Positions 47,861-56,967 of a stretch of DNA of 64,000 bases are shown here, one piece after another. The position numbers and the translations under genes are program-made. The notes beneath the pieces were generated by a model that was not told where the DNA came from, searched no databases, and saw only the letters and a list, made by a program, of their open reading frames with translations. Each line of letters starts with the position of its first letter. Position 1 is the stretch's first letter. The DNA is from Alkalicoccobacillus plakortidis (GTDB lineage Bacteria; Bacillota; Bacilli; Bacillales; Bacillaceae_D): NCBI RefSeq assembly GCF_023703085.1, contig NZ_JAMQJY010000001.1, positions 2,480,001-2,544,000 on the forward strand, written 5' to 3'.

Positions 47861-48901
47861 ATGAAAAAAATGAATCTATTAACCATCGCAGGTGTTTCTG
47901 CATCCGTACTACTACTAGGAGCTTGTGGAGCTGATGCTGGTGCGACTGACACCACAACAAGTACGAAAACCGAAGCAGCCTCATCTGAAACAGCTACAAC
48001 ACCAGAGACCTTAACTGTATACTCTGCGGGACCAGAAGGATTAGCTGAGAATATTCAAGCAGCATTTGAAGAAGAGACAGGCATTAAGGTTGAAATGTTC
48101 CAAAGCACCACAGGAAAAATCCTCTCTCGCCTAGAAGCAGAATCCAATAATCCAATTGCTGATGTTGTTGTGCTTGCATCGATCCCGTCCATGGAAGGCT
48201 TAAAATCAGAAGAGAAATTACAACCCTATGAGCCGGAAAATGCCGATAGCATGAACCCTGAATGGAGTGATTCCGATCATTATTACTACGGGTATAGTGC
48301 CTCTGCTCTTGGTGTTGCCTATAACACCAATCAAGTAGATTCTCTAGATGCTGATTGGAATGAGTTTGGCGAATCCGAATGGCAAGGCCGTGTAACCATG
48401 CCTGATCCTACTTCCTCTGGATCAGCGGTCGACTTTCTTTATGGACTAACTGATGCTGATGAGAAAGGCTGGGACATCATCCAAGGCTGGATGGACAACG
48501 ACTTACTAATTGCTGGAGCAAACAAGGAGTCACTCGACGCTGTCATCACTGGAGATAAAGACGTTGTAGTCGCTGCCGTTGATTACATGACCTACAAAGC
48601 GAAAGAAAGTGGCGAACCTGTTGATATTTATTATCCAGAGAGTGGTACAGTGATTAGCCCACGTGCAGCAGGTATTGTAGCTGACTCTAGTAATATCGAT
48701 GCTGCTAAAGCGTACATGGATTTTCTATTATCTGATACAGCTCAAGAGCTTGTTGCTGATGCATACATCCTTCCTGGTAACGAGGAGATTGAATTAAGTA
48801 ACCGTGCAGTACTAGCCGATATCCCAACTCTTCCATTTGAATTTGACGGGATTGAAGACAAGCAAATCGAAACGTTAAACACCTTCTTATCAATGGACTA
48901 A
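47861..48901 (+). CDS. Extracellular solute-binding lipoprotein (FbpA/AfuA/PhnS-like)
   Basis: This 346-residue lipoprotein has a signal LTIAGVSASVLLLGACG with Cys about 22, then a Thr/Ser/Ala-rich linker. The binding domain contains TVYSAGPEGLAENIQAAFEE, GIKVEMFQSTTGKILSRLEAE, DVVVLASIPSME, and SPRAAGIVADSSNIDAAKAYMDF. The STTGK-ISRLEAE block is shared with importers of phosphorylated sugars and phosphonates as well as iron. The bound ligand is unknown. Confidence 0.88.
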   Translation: MKKMNLLTIAGVSASVLLLGACGADAGATDTTTSTKTEAASSETATTPETLTVYSAGPEGLAENIQAAFEEETGIKVEMFQSTTGKILSRLEAESNNPIADVVVLASIPSMEGLKSEEKLQPYEPENADSMNPEWSDSDHYYYGYSASALGVAYNTNQVDSLDADWNEFGESEWQGRVTMPDPTSSGSAVDFLYGLTDADEKGWDIIQGWMDNDLLIAGANKESLDAVITGDKDVVVAAVDYMTYKAKESGEPVDIYYPESGTVISPRAAGIVADSSNIDAAKAYMDFLLSDTAQELVADAYILPGNEEIELSNRAVLADIPTLPFEFDGIEDKQIETLNTFLSMD

Positions 48902-48931
48902 TGCGTTAAGAAACTTATTGGAGGAATACAT

Positions 48932-50587
48932 GTGATCTTACGTAGACATGCCCCATTTACAGTGCTATTCCTAATACTGTGTCTCCTAGCAGTAGCACCA
49001 CTAATTTCAGTCCTCATCTACACCTTTGTGGATGAGGGCTCCCTATCATTTGAATCCATGCGTTATGTTCTAACAACAAATAGCATCATTCAAACGATGC
49101 AGAACTCCTTACTACTTGGTGTCTATGTGATTGCGGCTACAACATGTATTGCCCTGCCACTCGCCATCTTCCGAACAAAAACTGCTCTAGTTAAAAGCAA
49201 TTGGTTGGACATTGTTTTTGTGATCCCGTTTATGACCCCGCCCTATATCGGTTCCATGGGATGGATCTTATTTATGCAGAACAATGGCTATTATGAGCAA
49301 CTCTTTGGAGGTAAGGCTCCCTTCACCTTCTTTAATGTCGCCGGCATGGTGGTTGTGATGAGTATGCATCTCTATCCTTTTTTGTATCTGATGCTGAAAA
49401 ATGCGCTTATGCGAATCAATGGATCTTTTCTGGATGCGACCTTAATCTACGGGGGCAATCCCGTCTTCAACTGGATTCGGGTTGTATTACCATTACTCAT
49501 CTCAAGCTATGTCATGGCAAGTCTGCTCGTATTTATTAAGACATTAGGTGAATTCGGTACACCTGCCACATTTGGAAAACGAATTGGCTATGACGTGTTA
49601 ACGACTGACATTCATGCGTATCTCTCACGCTGGCCGATCAATATCTCTGCAGCCACGAGCTTATCCTTGGTTTTACTTAGTATTTGTATGGTGATCTGGT
49701 ATCTGCAAAATATCATTAGTCGAAAATATTCGTATGGCATACATTCCGGTAAGTCTGGAACCACAATGAAACCAAAAGATTCACTATGGATTCGAGTGCT
49801 TTCCAGTGGCTATGTGTTCATCATTCTCGGCCTGTCTATTGGTGTCCCGTACTTCTCGATTATTGTGACGTCTCTACTCAAAATACGAGGAGACGGGTTA
49901 AATCTCAGTAACCTAACATTCAGTCACTACGCCGACCCATTTACGATTGGCTCGGCTAGCTTCACCGCACTGATGAACAGCATTAACTTTGCCTTCATCG
50001 CTTCAACGATTGCTGCCGTGATCGGTTTTAGTGCCGCACTCTTTATACGCGCAGGGCAAAAGAAGTCACAGCAACTCGTTGATTTCACAAGTATTCTCTC
50101 TAATATCATTCCGGGTATCGTTTTTGTTGTCGGTCTAATCCTATTTTGGAATACACCGTGGTTTCCATCCACGATTTATAACACAACCTGGATGCCAATT
50201 GTGACGTACATTGTCCTGTTCCTGCCGTACTCTGTGCAGTATACAAAGTCTGCCTTATCACAGCTTCATTCGTCCATTCATCAATCAAATGCTGTCTTTG
50301 CCCAGAACGAATGGCTGATTCTTATCAAAGTTTGGTTGCCCCTTTTAGGACAGGGCATCCTAGCTGGTTGGGTGATGACATTTATTATTTCCATGCGTGA
50401 ACTTGTTGGTTCCTTGCTTATTCTTCCGCCGTCCGTTGAAACAAGTGCAACATTCATTTATAGCCAGTTCGAACAAGGAGATGTCGCCAAAGGTATGGCC
50501 ATGGCCGTTGTGACGGTGCTCCTAACCATCCTTTGTATCTTCATCATTGAATCCTTACAGCGAAGGGCCTTACGAACAAAAATATGA
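48932..50587 (+). CDS. Iron/phosphonate-type ABC permease, two fused domains
   Basis: This 551-residue protein has about twelve helices with two permease domains. EAA-like loops are LDATLIYGGNPVFNWIRVVLP (near 165) and a degenerate QSNAVFAQNEWLILIKVWLP (near 450). The start is GTG behind TTGGAGGAA. Its stop overlaps the next start by 4 bp (ATGA). It is similar in layout to the permease at 5537-7201, but clearly a diverged paralogue. Confidence 0.87.
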   Translation: MILRRHAPFTVLFLILCLLAVAPLISVLIYTFVDEGSLSFESMRYVLTTNSIIQTMQNSLLLGVYVIAATTCIALPLAIFRTKTALVKSNWLDIVFVIPFMTPPYIGSMGWILFMQNNGYYEQLFGGKAPFTFFNVAGMVVVMSMHLYPFLYLMLKNALMRINGSFLDATLIYGGNPVFNWIRVVLPLLISSYVMASLLVFIKTLGEFGTPATFGKRIGYDVLTTDIHAYLSRWPINISAATSLSLVLLSICMVIWYLQNIISRKYSYGIHSGKSGTTMKPKDSLWIRVLSSGYVFIILGLSIGVPYFSIIVTSLLKIRGDGLNLSNLTFSHYADPFTIGSASFTALMNSINFAFIASTIAAVIGFSAALFIRAGQKKSQQLVDFTSILSNIIPGIVFVVGLILFWNTPWFPSTIYNTTWMPIVTYIVLFLPYSVQYTKSALSQLHSSIHQSNAVFAQNEWLILIKVWLPLLGQGILAGWVMTFIISMRELVGSLLILPPSVETSATFIYSQFEQGDVAKGMAMAVVTVLLTILCIFIIESLQRRALRTKI

Positions 50588-51669
50588 TGGATGTAACAAT
50601 CCTCGGAGGCGTAAAAGAATACGGTAGAAATTGCTTTATCCTAACCGACCACACAACCAACACACGCATTATGCTCGACTGCGGCGTACGTAACGGAACA
50701 CCTGAAGTCTATCCAGACATCACAGAAGACATCGCCCAATCAATACAAGCCGTCTTTATCTCTCATACACATAACGATCACATCGGAGCCCTGCCCTTGC
50801 TCGCGGAAAAAGGCTTTAAAGGAGACGTCTGGATGTCCGAAGCAAGCCTCGAGCAACTAGCCATAATCTTGCCAATATGGCGTCAGAAAAGACCAGACGC
50901 TCCAATTGATAACCTGCAATTTCGTGCACTTGCCACGCAAACACGCGGCAAGCAGGTGATTATCACCAAAAACCTAAGCATCACCTGGGGCTATAGCGGA
51001 CATATGCTAGGCAGCGTTTGGTACATCTTTTTTGTGAATCAGCAAGCCACCTTCTTCTCAGGAGATCTGGCACTGACCTCTCCCCTTTTGGTCACGGACA
51101 CACCTTTAATACGTTCCTTTGACCTGGCGTTGATTGATAGCGGCCATGCTGCTTACACCATGCCGTACAAAAAAAGTACCAAAAACATCATAGCTCTACT
51201 CGCTGACCCATTAGAAAAATATCTCATTCCAATTACGATCTCTGGAAAAGCGTGTGATCTCTTATTCTCTCTTTATCAGCTACTTCCTGATCGCACTTTT
51301 TTTATCGATCGACCGTTACACGGCCATCTGCACAGCTACCTGCAGCATCACGAAAACTTACGTAATGAGCGAATTTGTGAACTAGAAGCTATGCTGAGCA
51401 GTGATCGCCTGCAGATAGCTAAAAACAAGAAGCAACCAGGTGTTTATCTATTAAAAGGAAAAGCATCCGACTGTACAGTTATTCAAACAGGGATCTATAA
51501 AAATGAACACTCTCCCTTTTACAAATCTCACCCGGATCGCGAAGATCTCCAAACACTCGTCCGACAAATCAATGCTAGAAACACGATTTTCTTCCACAGC
51601 AAAGAACGAGATTTAGAACTAATTCTAAAAAACCAAACATTGGAGGACGTATCACATGAAAAAAACTAG
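50584..51669 (+). CDS. MBL-fold, beta-CASP-like hydrolase
   Basis: This 361-residue cytoplasmic protein has the zinc motif SHTHNDHIGALPLL, then YSGHMLGSVW (the AGHxLGS block of RNase J/CPSF-type beta-CASP enzymes), FSGDLALTSPLL, and a late His in FFHSKERDLELIL. Residues between about 190 and 320 correspond to the beta-CASP insertion. Known relatives act on RNA or DNA; others cleave phosphodiesters. It is translationally coupled to the permease by a 4-bp overlap and to the CYTH gene by 14 bp. This context suggests it processes an imported phosphoester rather than bulk RNA. Confidence 0.75.
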   Translation: MMDVTILGGVKEYGRNCFILTDHTTNTRIMLDCGVRNGTPEVYPDITEDIAQSIQAVFISHTHNDHIGALPLLAEKGFKGDVWMSEASLEQLAIILPIWRQKRPDAPIDNLQFRALATQTRGKQVIITKNLSITWGYSGHMLGSVWYIFFVNQQATFFSGDLALTSPLLVTDTPLIRSFDLALIDSGHAAYTMPYKKSTKNIIALLADPLEKYLIPITISGKACDLLFSLYQLLPDRTFFIDRPLHGHLHSYLQHHENLRNERICELEAMLSSDRLQIAKNKKQPGVYLLKGKASDCTVIQTGIYKNEHSPFYKSHPDREDLQTLVRQINARNTIFFHSKERDLELILKNQTLEDVSHEKN

Positions 51670-52450
51670 TATTGTAGCCGCCTTAACATTTGCTTTTCTT
51701 ACAAGTACAGCCCATCCCGCCCAAGCAGAAAGCCCAATTGATCCAGGCTATGAAGTGAAATTCAACCTCGATCTAGATGCCTTCGCGAATCAAGCTGACA
51801 TCATAAATGCATTTAATGCCACGCACGATGAAGACGTAAAGGTCTATTACTTTGATACACCTGATCAAACCTTCCGTGATCAAGGATATATTCACCGTCT
51901 GCGTGTGTATGCAAGTGATAAGAAAACAAATATCACCTATAAAAAGGTCTTCCCTGGCGTATCCGTACAAGACGCCATTGCAGAAGCAACAGCCAAAGGC
52001 TTTCACAACGACATGTCCAACTACAAATTCGAAAACGACCGCAAAGAAGGCACCGATACCTTCTCCATCAGCCGTAAAGAAACATTTAAACAGAACAAAA
52101 AACTAACTTTTGATGGCATTGATGTCGACTACGCGATCAACCTTTTCAAAGATGAAGCTCCTAAGAAATATAGTAACTGGGACAATGAAGACTGGTACCA
52201 AGAAACCCTGAGTCAAACGATTCCATATGGTCCTGCCCTAGCGAAAACATATGAAGGCCAGTACTTAGGCATCGATGCAGATGTAGAAATCTGGACCTAT
52301 AAAGGGGATACAATTGCCGAGATCTCAACGAAGGTTAGTGACAAGGAACTAGCTGATTCGATTGAAGAAACCTGGTTGAACGGATTAATAGAAGCTGAGT
52401 GGTTGAGTGAGGAGCAGACTTCGAAGACGGGGTTTGTGATGGATAAGTAA
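51656..52450 (+). CDS. Exported CYTH-like domain protein
   Basis: This 264-residue protein has a cleavable signal (MKKTSIVAALTFAFLTSTAHPAQA). The mature part resembles a CYTH / triphosphate-tunnel domain: YEVKFNLDLDAF (E-x-K strand), VYYFDTPDQTFRDQGYIHRLRVY, KKTNITYKKVFP, VDYAINLF, and DADVEIWTY. CYTH enzymes act on triphosphates, polyphosphate or thiamine triphosphate. An exported copy is unusual. It ends the five-gene operon and is followed by a strong terminator. Confidence 0.7.
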   Translation: MKKTSIVAALTFAFLTSTAHPAQAESPIDPGYEVKFNLDLDAFANQADIINAFNATHDEDVKVYYFDTPDQTFRDQGYIHRLRVYASDKKTNITYKKVFPGVSVQDAIAEATAKGFHNDMSNYKFENDRKEGTDTFSISRKETFKQNKKLTFDGIDVDYAINLFKDEAPKKYSNWDNEDWYQETLSQTIPYGPALAKTYEGQYLGIDADVEIWTYKGDTIAEISTKVSDKELADSIEETWLNGLIEAEWLSEEQTSKTGFVMDK

Positions 52451-52458
52451 ACGGAAGA

Positions 52459-52488
52459 AGAAGGTGTCTCATATAATTAGACACCTTC
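52459..52488 (+). terminator. Terminator of the ABC/beta-CASP/CYTH operon
   Basis: AAGGTGTCT/AGACACCTT stem 10 bp behind the CYTH stop. Confidence 0.8.
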
Positions 52489-52489
52489 T

Positions 52490-52720
52490 ACAGGGTTAAA
52501 GACAAGGTCAGAGCTGATACTTCCAAAAACGATTGAGCTCGCTATAAGAGGCAGTAAGGACAAGGAATATCTCTTTTTACTAAACTACAGCAGAGATGTG
52601 CAAACCATTACTCTGAATGAACCATTGAACGAGCTTTTATCTGATGTAACTCTCCAAAGTACGGGTACGGTCGGGCCTTATGGCGTTATGATACTTACAA
52701 AGGTCAAAGCTGAGAAATGA
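52490..52720 (+). pseudogene. C-terminal remnant of a GH42 beta-galactosidase
   Basis: One frame reads RSELILPKTIELAIRGSKDK, EYLFLLNYSRDVQTITL, NEPLNELLSDVTLQSTG and TVGPYGVMIL to the TGA at 52720. This is the C-terminal beta-sandwich end of GH42 beta-galactosidases (YLFLLN and PYGV blocks). No start or catalytic domain precedes it, since the CYTH terminator lies immediately upstream. The rest was lost by deletion, next to an intact alpha-galactoside cluster. Confidence 0.65.
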
Positions 52721-52758
52721 TGTATTCTATGCTCAAGTATTAAGAAAAAGAGTATATA

Positions 52759-52802
52759 AATAAGCCAGGTAAAATCATATGATTTTTACCTGGCTTATTT
52801 TA
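52759..52802 (+). terminator. Terminator of the former GH42 gene
   Basis: AATAAGCCAGGTAAAA/TTTTACCTGGCTTATT perfect stem, 38 bp behind the remnant stop. Confidence 0.85.
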
Positions 52803-52912
52803 ATATGCTTCGCTTGATGATGTGCAGATAAAATAATAACAAGCATTAAACCATATTCTCAACGTCTTAAGACATATCTTAAGTGCGAGATTATAAGATA
52901 AAATACCACTAA

Positions 52913-52926
52913 TGAAAGCGCATACA
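52913..52926. promoter_or_regulatory. cre-like box upstream of the alpha-galactoside operon
   Basis: TGAAAGCGCATACA matches 13 of 14 positions of the CcpA consensus, 31 bp before the first permease start. Confidence 0.6.
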
Positions 52927-52957
52927 ATTTAGCTGATTTTATAAGGAGGCGTGGATA

Positions 52958-53855
52958 TTGGGTGGTAGAAAGAAAAGGAGAAATAATCAAACATTGATAT
53001 TTTATTTGTTTATTTCGCCTTGGTTGTTTGGATTCTTAGTTCTAGCGGTTGGGCCTATGATTTATTCTTTATACATGTCATTTACTGATTGGCAGATTTT
53101 TGGTGGGGCTGAATGGATAGGTTTAGAAAACTATAAGAATTTATTCTTTGATGATCCGCTATTCTGGAAAACGCTTTGGAATACTTTTTATTTTACTTTT
53201 TTTGGAGTACCACTAAGTTTAGTATTTGGATACTTACTAGCTGTCTTATTAAATCAAAAAGTTAAATTTATGGGAGTGTTTCGGACGATTTTTTATCTGC
53301 CTTCTATTGTTCCAGCTGTAGCAAGCTCTTTATTATGGCTTCTCATTTTCCAAGCCGGAATTTGGTTTAGCAAATGCAGTACTTGATTTTTTTAGTTTAC
53401 CTACTTCTAATTGGATACTTAGTGAATCAATGGTTAAACCAACCTTAATTATCATGGGGTTATGGGGTGTAGGTGGAGGAATGGTTATTTATTTAGCCGG
53501 TCTACAAGGAGTACCACCAAGCCTATATGAAGCTGCTGATATCGATGGAGCTGGTAAGTTCAGAAAGTTTTGGAATGTAACCGTTCCAATGACCTCACAC
53601 GTTATATTCTTTAATCTAATTATGGGGATTATTGGGTCATTCCAAGTTTTCACTCAAGCATATGTAATGAGTAATGGTGGACCAAACTACGCCTCATTAT
53701 TTTATGTTCTCTATCTCTATCAGAATGCATTCCAATTCTTTAAGATGGGTTATGCTTCTGCATTAGCGTGGATATTATTCTTAATCATACTTGTATTTAC
53801 ACTTTTACAATTTAAATTCTTTGGTAAGAAGGTCTACTATGAGTACGATGATTAA
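52958..53855 (+). CDS. ABC sugar permease, MsmF/MalF-like (frameshifted)
   Basis: TTG 52958 follows AAGGAGG. The 298-residue reconstructed protein has six helices starting [20 protein letters not shown]. The EAA loop is [21 protein letters not shown]. The frame breaks at 53350-53355. Reading CCAAGC as CCAGC gives [20 protein letters not shown]. It is the first gene of an alpha-galactoside uptake operon and pairs with the permease at 53873. Confidence 0.88.
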
Positions 53856-53872
53856 TAGAGGGGGTGAGTAGA

Positions 53873-54749
53873 GTGGAGAAAGCGGTTTTGAGTACTAATA
53901 TCAAACCACATAAAAGTTACAAGAAGAGTAGAACGATTGACAGAATAATGATCTACGCGCTTTTAATTGGTTTTTCAATCTTATTTATACTACCGTTCAT
54001 CTGGTTAATTAGTACCTCCTTAAAAACAGAGTCTCAGGCGATAACATACCCACCTTCCATTTTGCCTTCTCCATTCGATTGGGGCAATTACAAGGAGGTT
54101 TTCGAACTTGTCCCGTTTTTAAGGTTTTACATGAATACAATTATCGTTACTGGATTCACAGTCCTTGGAACAATCGTTTCAAGTTCGATTGTAGGTTATG
54201 CTTTTGCAAGGATTAAGGGCAGAGGGCGAAACTTTTGGTTTGTTATTTTGCTAAGCACTATGATGCTTCCACCTCAAGTGACAATGATTCCCGTTTACCT
54301 TATCTTCTCTAATTTAGGTTGGGTAAATACCTTTTTACCTTTAATCGTCCCTGCATTCTTTGGAAACGCCTTCTTTATATTCTTATTAAGACAGTTCTTT
54401 AAAGCCATTCCAAAGGAACTGGAAGAATCCGCAATCATTGATGGCTGCTCGACATTTGGAGTGTTTTGGCGAATTGTCGTTCCGCTATCTAAGCCCGCTT
54501 TAATAACTGTTGGGATTCTATCATTTATGGGGAGCTTGGAATGATTTTCTTACTCCTTTAATCTATCTAAATGATACAAGCAAATATACTCTTGCCTTAG
54601 GTATTCAACTATTTAATGGCCAACTAAACATGCAATGGGGTCCTATGATGGCTGCTAGTACGATGGTAATATTGCCGCTTGTTCTTATCTTTTTCTTTGC
54701 ACAAAAGCATTTTATTGAAGGAATTGCTTTATCAGGTATAAAAGGATAA
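53873..54749 (+). CDS. ABC sugar permease, MsmG/MalG-like (frameshifted)
   Basis: GTG 53873 (MEKAVLSTNI) follows GAGGGGG; a GTG at 53864 is also possible. The protein has six helices and an EAA loop LEESAIIDGCSTFGVFWRIVVP. The frame breaks at 54534-54539. Reading GCTTGG as GCTGG gives SFMGSWNDFLTPLIYLND, a standard MalG segment, and 291 residues. Removing a G from the preceding GGGG would give MGAWNDF instead. It is followed by the binding protein. Confidence 0.87.
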
Positions 54750-54768
54750 AAAATTAGGGGGAGATTTT

Positions 54769-56031
54769 ATGAAGAGAAAATGGCTAATGGGTCTAGCAGG
54801 GACAATGCTAATTACCGGTTTGGTTGGATGTGGAAGTGAATCCGATGGGGATGCCTCCGATAATAAATCCGTTACGTTAAGAATGCTTGCATGGGGGAAT
54901 GGGCCTGCAGAGCTTGAAGGCGACAAAGAAATTTTAGATGTGTTTGAGGAGGAGAATCCTGGAATAAAGGTTGAACTAATCCATGTACCTTACGATAACG
55001 TGAACGAGAAATTTGTAACCATGTCTGCGGGTGGAGACAAGCCTGATGTGACTTGGGTTCGAGATACAGCCTTGCAAAGCTTTGCTAGTCAGAATCTATT
55101 AATGGAATTAGATGAGTTGCTTGCAGAAGCAGGATTAAGTGAAGATGAGTGGCTTCCTGGAGCGTGGGAGATGGGGAGATACGAGGATAATGTGTATGCC
55201 CTACCTCGGGATTTAATTACTCATCATATTGTGTATAACAAGGATATGTTTGATGAAGCGGGTGTCGACTACCCTGAAGAAGGTTGGACATGGGATGACT
55301 TTTTAGAGAAGGCAAAAGACTTAACTGTAGAGGAGAACGGAAAAATAACTCAATTTGGAACTAGTGGATACTATTGGATGGAAGCGTTACTTCAAAATGG
55401 TGGAGAAGTATTCAGTATGGATGGAACAGAAGTTCTAATTGATACTCCTGAGTCTGTTGAAGCCATTTCATGGATTCGTGATCTATCTAACTTGCATAAA
55501 GTTTCACCAACGGCTACTGAATCTGAAGGCTTAGGCGATCTATTTTTAGCTGGTAGAGCAGCGATGGGTATAGCTGGTCCTTGGCATTGGCGTGCATATG
55601 CAGAAGACGGGAATTTTGAATGGGATATTCAAGAAATGCCTGGAGGGAAGGAAGGTAATAAGTCTCAGCTGCTAGGACTTCCAGTTGCCATTGGTTCACA
55701 AACCGAACACCCTGAAGAAGCTTGGAAATTACTTGAGTTTCTAACTCATGGAAAAGGACAAGAGATTCAAGCTGATATCGTTGGTGCTTATCCTTCTGTA
55801 ATTAGTGCAGCCGATACATTTGGAACAAGTCATTATGCACCTGATAATATCGCAATTGTAGCAAAAGCTATGGAAGAAAACACGGTTGTACAGAGCTTTT
55901 TCCCTGAAAAATCCGAAGCTCTTACAAATGTTCAGCCGGTCATTGATCAGATCAATAATAAAGATTTAGATGTTGAAGATGAACTCAAGAAGTTGGGTGA
56001 TAAGCTACGAACGGAATATAATAAAAAATAA
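54769..56031 (+). CDS. Sugar-binding lipoprotein, MsmE-like
   Basis: This 420-residue lipoprotein has a signal ending in LVGCGS (Cys21). The family 1 binding-protein blocks are VTLRMLAWGNGPAELEGD, SAGGDKPDVTWVRD, YALPRDLITHHIVYNKDMFDEAGVDYP, GRAAMGIAGPWHW, and PEEAWKLLEFLTHGKGQ. It should bind raffinose/melibiose-type oligosaccharides, given the neighbouring alpha-galactosidase. No ATPase is in this operon, so a shared MsmX-type ATPase is needed. The UgpC-like protein at 17814 or another elsewhere could serve. Confidence 0.88.
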   Translation: MKRKWLMGLAGTMLITGLVGCGSESDGDASDNKSVTLRMLAWGNGPAELEGDKEILDVFEEENPGIKVELIHVPYDNVNEKFVTMSAGGDKPDVTWVRDTALQSFASQNLLMELDELLAEAGLSEDEWLPGAWEMGRYEDNVYALPRDLITHHIVYNKDMFDEAGVDYPEEGWTWDDFLEKAKDLTVEENGKITQFGTSGYYWMEALLQNGGEVFSMDGTEVLIDTPESVEAISWIRDLSNLHKVSPTATESEGLGDLFLAGRAAMGIAGPWHWRAYAEDGNFEWDIQEMPGGKEGNKSQLLGLPVAIGSQTEHPEEAWKLLEFLTHGKGQEIQADIVGAYPSVISAADTFGTSHYAPDNIAIVAKAMEENTVVQSFFPEKSEALTNVQPVIDQINNKDLDVEDELKKLGDKLRTEYNKK

Positions 56032-56035
56032 AAGT

Positions 56036-56068
56036 AAGGAAGCCCTTTTATTGGGCCTCCTCCTTTTC
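56036..56068. terminator. Terminator between binding protein and AraC gene
   Basis: A GGA-GCCC/GGGC-TCC stem followed by CTCCTTTT between convergent genes. It is weaker than most here. Confidence 0.5.
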
Positions 56069-56890
56069 TCCCCTATTATGCTTTTGTTCCATTCTATAAT
56101 TTTTAGGGGAGATTCCAATTTTATTTTTGAATAACTTGGAAAATAACAATGAGTCAGGATAGCCGACTGAACGTGAAATGTCTCCAATTGCATGGTCGGA
56201 ATCTTTCAGAAGAAGACAAGCTTTCGATAATCGATAATTAACAAGATATTCCTGAATACTTAGACCAATATACGTTTTGAAGAGAGATGTGAGATAGCTT
56301 CTATCAAGACCAACAAATCTAGCAATTTGAAAGACTGTAAGTTTATCAGAAAAGTGCATATCGATAAAATCGATGACCATTTTAACATAGTTTTCTTGTT
56401 TAGATTCCGTTAGATCAAAGTGAACTTGACGAGGATTTGATTTCGTCAGGTCATCAAGTAATAGATATAAAAGTGCCGTTTGTCTTAATGCAGAGTTCGC
56501 TTTAAGCATTTGTGTTATGTGACTAGCAAATGAGGCGTCTTTATCTTGAAAAATGGGTTGTTTTCTTGTTAATGAAGTCTGCTTAATAAAGTGCTTTGCT
56601 TGAAGGCCATGAAAACCTACCCAACAATATTGCCATGGGTATTCTACATCTGCTTGATAAAAAGATACGATATCTGGTGGAATTAAAAAACCTTGACCAG
56701 CTGAAAGCTCAAACAGTTGATTGTCAATCTTATAAATTCCTTTTCCTTCAAGAACATAATGTATAAGATGGTACTCTCTAATAGCAGGCCCATAAGAATG
56801 ATAAGGTTTACATTTTTCCTCACCGAAATTATGCAGATACAAATCAAGAAAATGAATGTTCTTAGAAACATAAACCATTTTTTGAGACAT
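56048..56890 (-). CDS. AraC-family regulator, RafR/MsmR-like
   Basis: This 280-residue protein has an N-terminal cupin-type sugar-binding domain (about 15-150, with GPAIREYHLIHYVLEGKGIY and AGQGFLIPPDIVSFYQ). The C-terminal AraC double HTH (about 175-275) has QIARFVGLDRSYLTSLFKTY and VGYPDSLLFSKLFKNKIGISP. It is divergent from the alpha-galactosidase gene and probably activates it and the transporter in the presence of raffinose or melibiose. It is intact. Confidence 0.88.
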   Translation of the reverse strand: MSQKMVYVSKNIHFLDLYLHNFGEEKCKPYHSYGPAIREYHLIHYVLEGKGIYKIDNQLFELSAGQGFLIPPDIVSFYQADVEYPWQYCWVGFHGLQAKHFIKQTSLTRKQPIFQDKDASFASHITQMLKANSALRQTALLYLLLDDLTKSNPRQVHFDLTESKQENYVKMVIDFIDMHFSDKLTVFQIARFVGLDRSYLTSLFKTYIGLSIQEYLVNYRLSKACLLLKDSDHAIGDISRSVGYPDSLLFSKLFKNKIGISPKNYRMEQKHNRGEKEEAQ

Positions 56891-56967
56891 AGAGTTAGCT
56901 CCTCCTAGTTGTCTTGTTAAATATTTTACCTTATTACTTACTATTAAAAAAGTATCGGAGGTTATTT

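Noticed and set aside
301..54539. Programmed ribosomal frameshifting at GCTTGG
   Set aside because: The same hexamer lies in eleven unrelated families whose homologues need no frameshift. The GGDEF gene needs a two-base correction at a palindrome, which fits a sequence error better.
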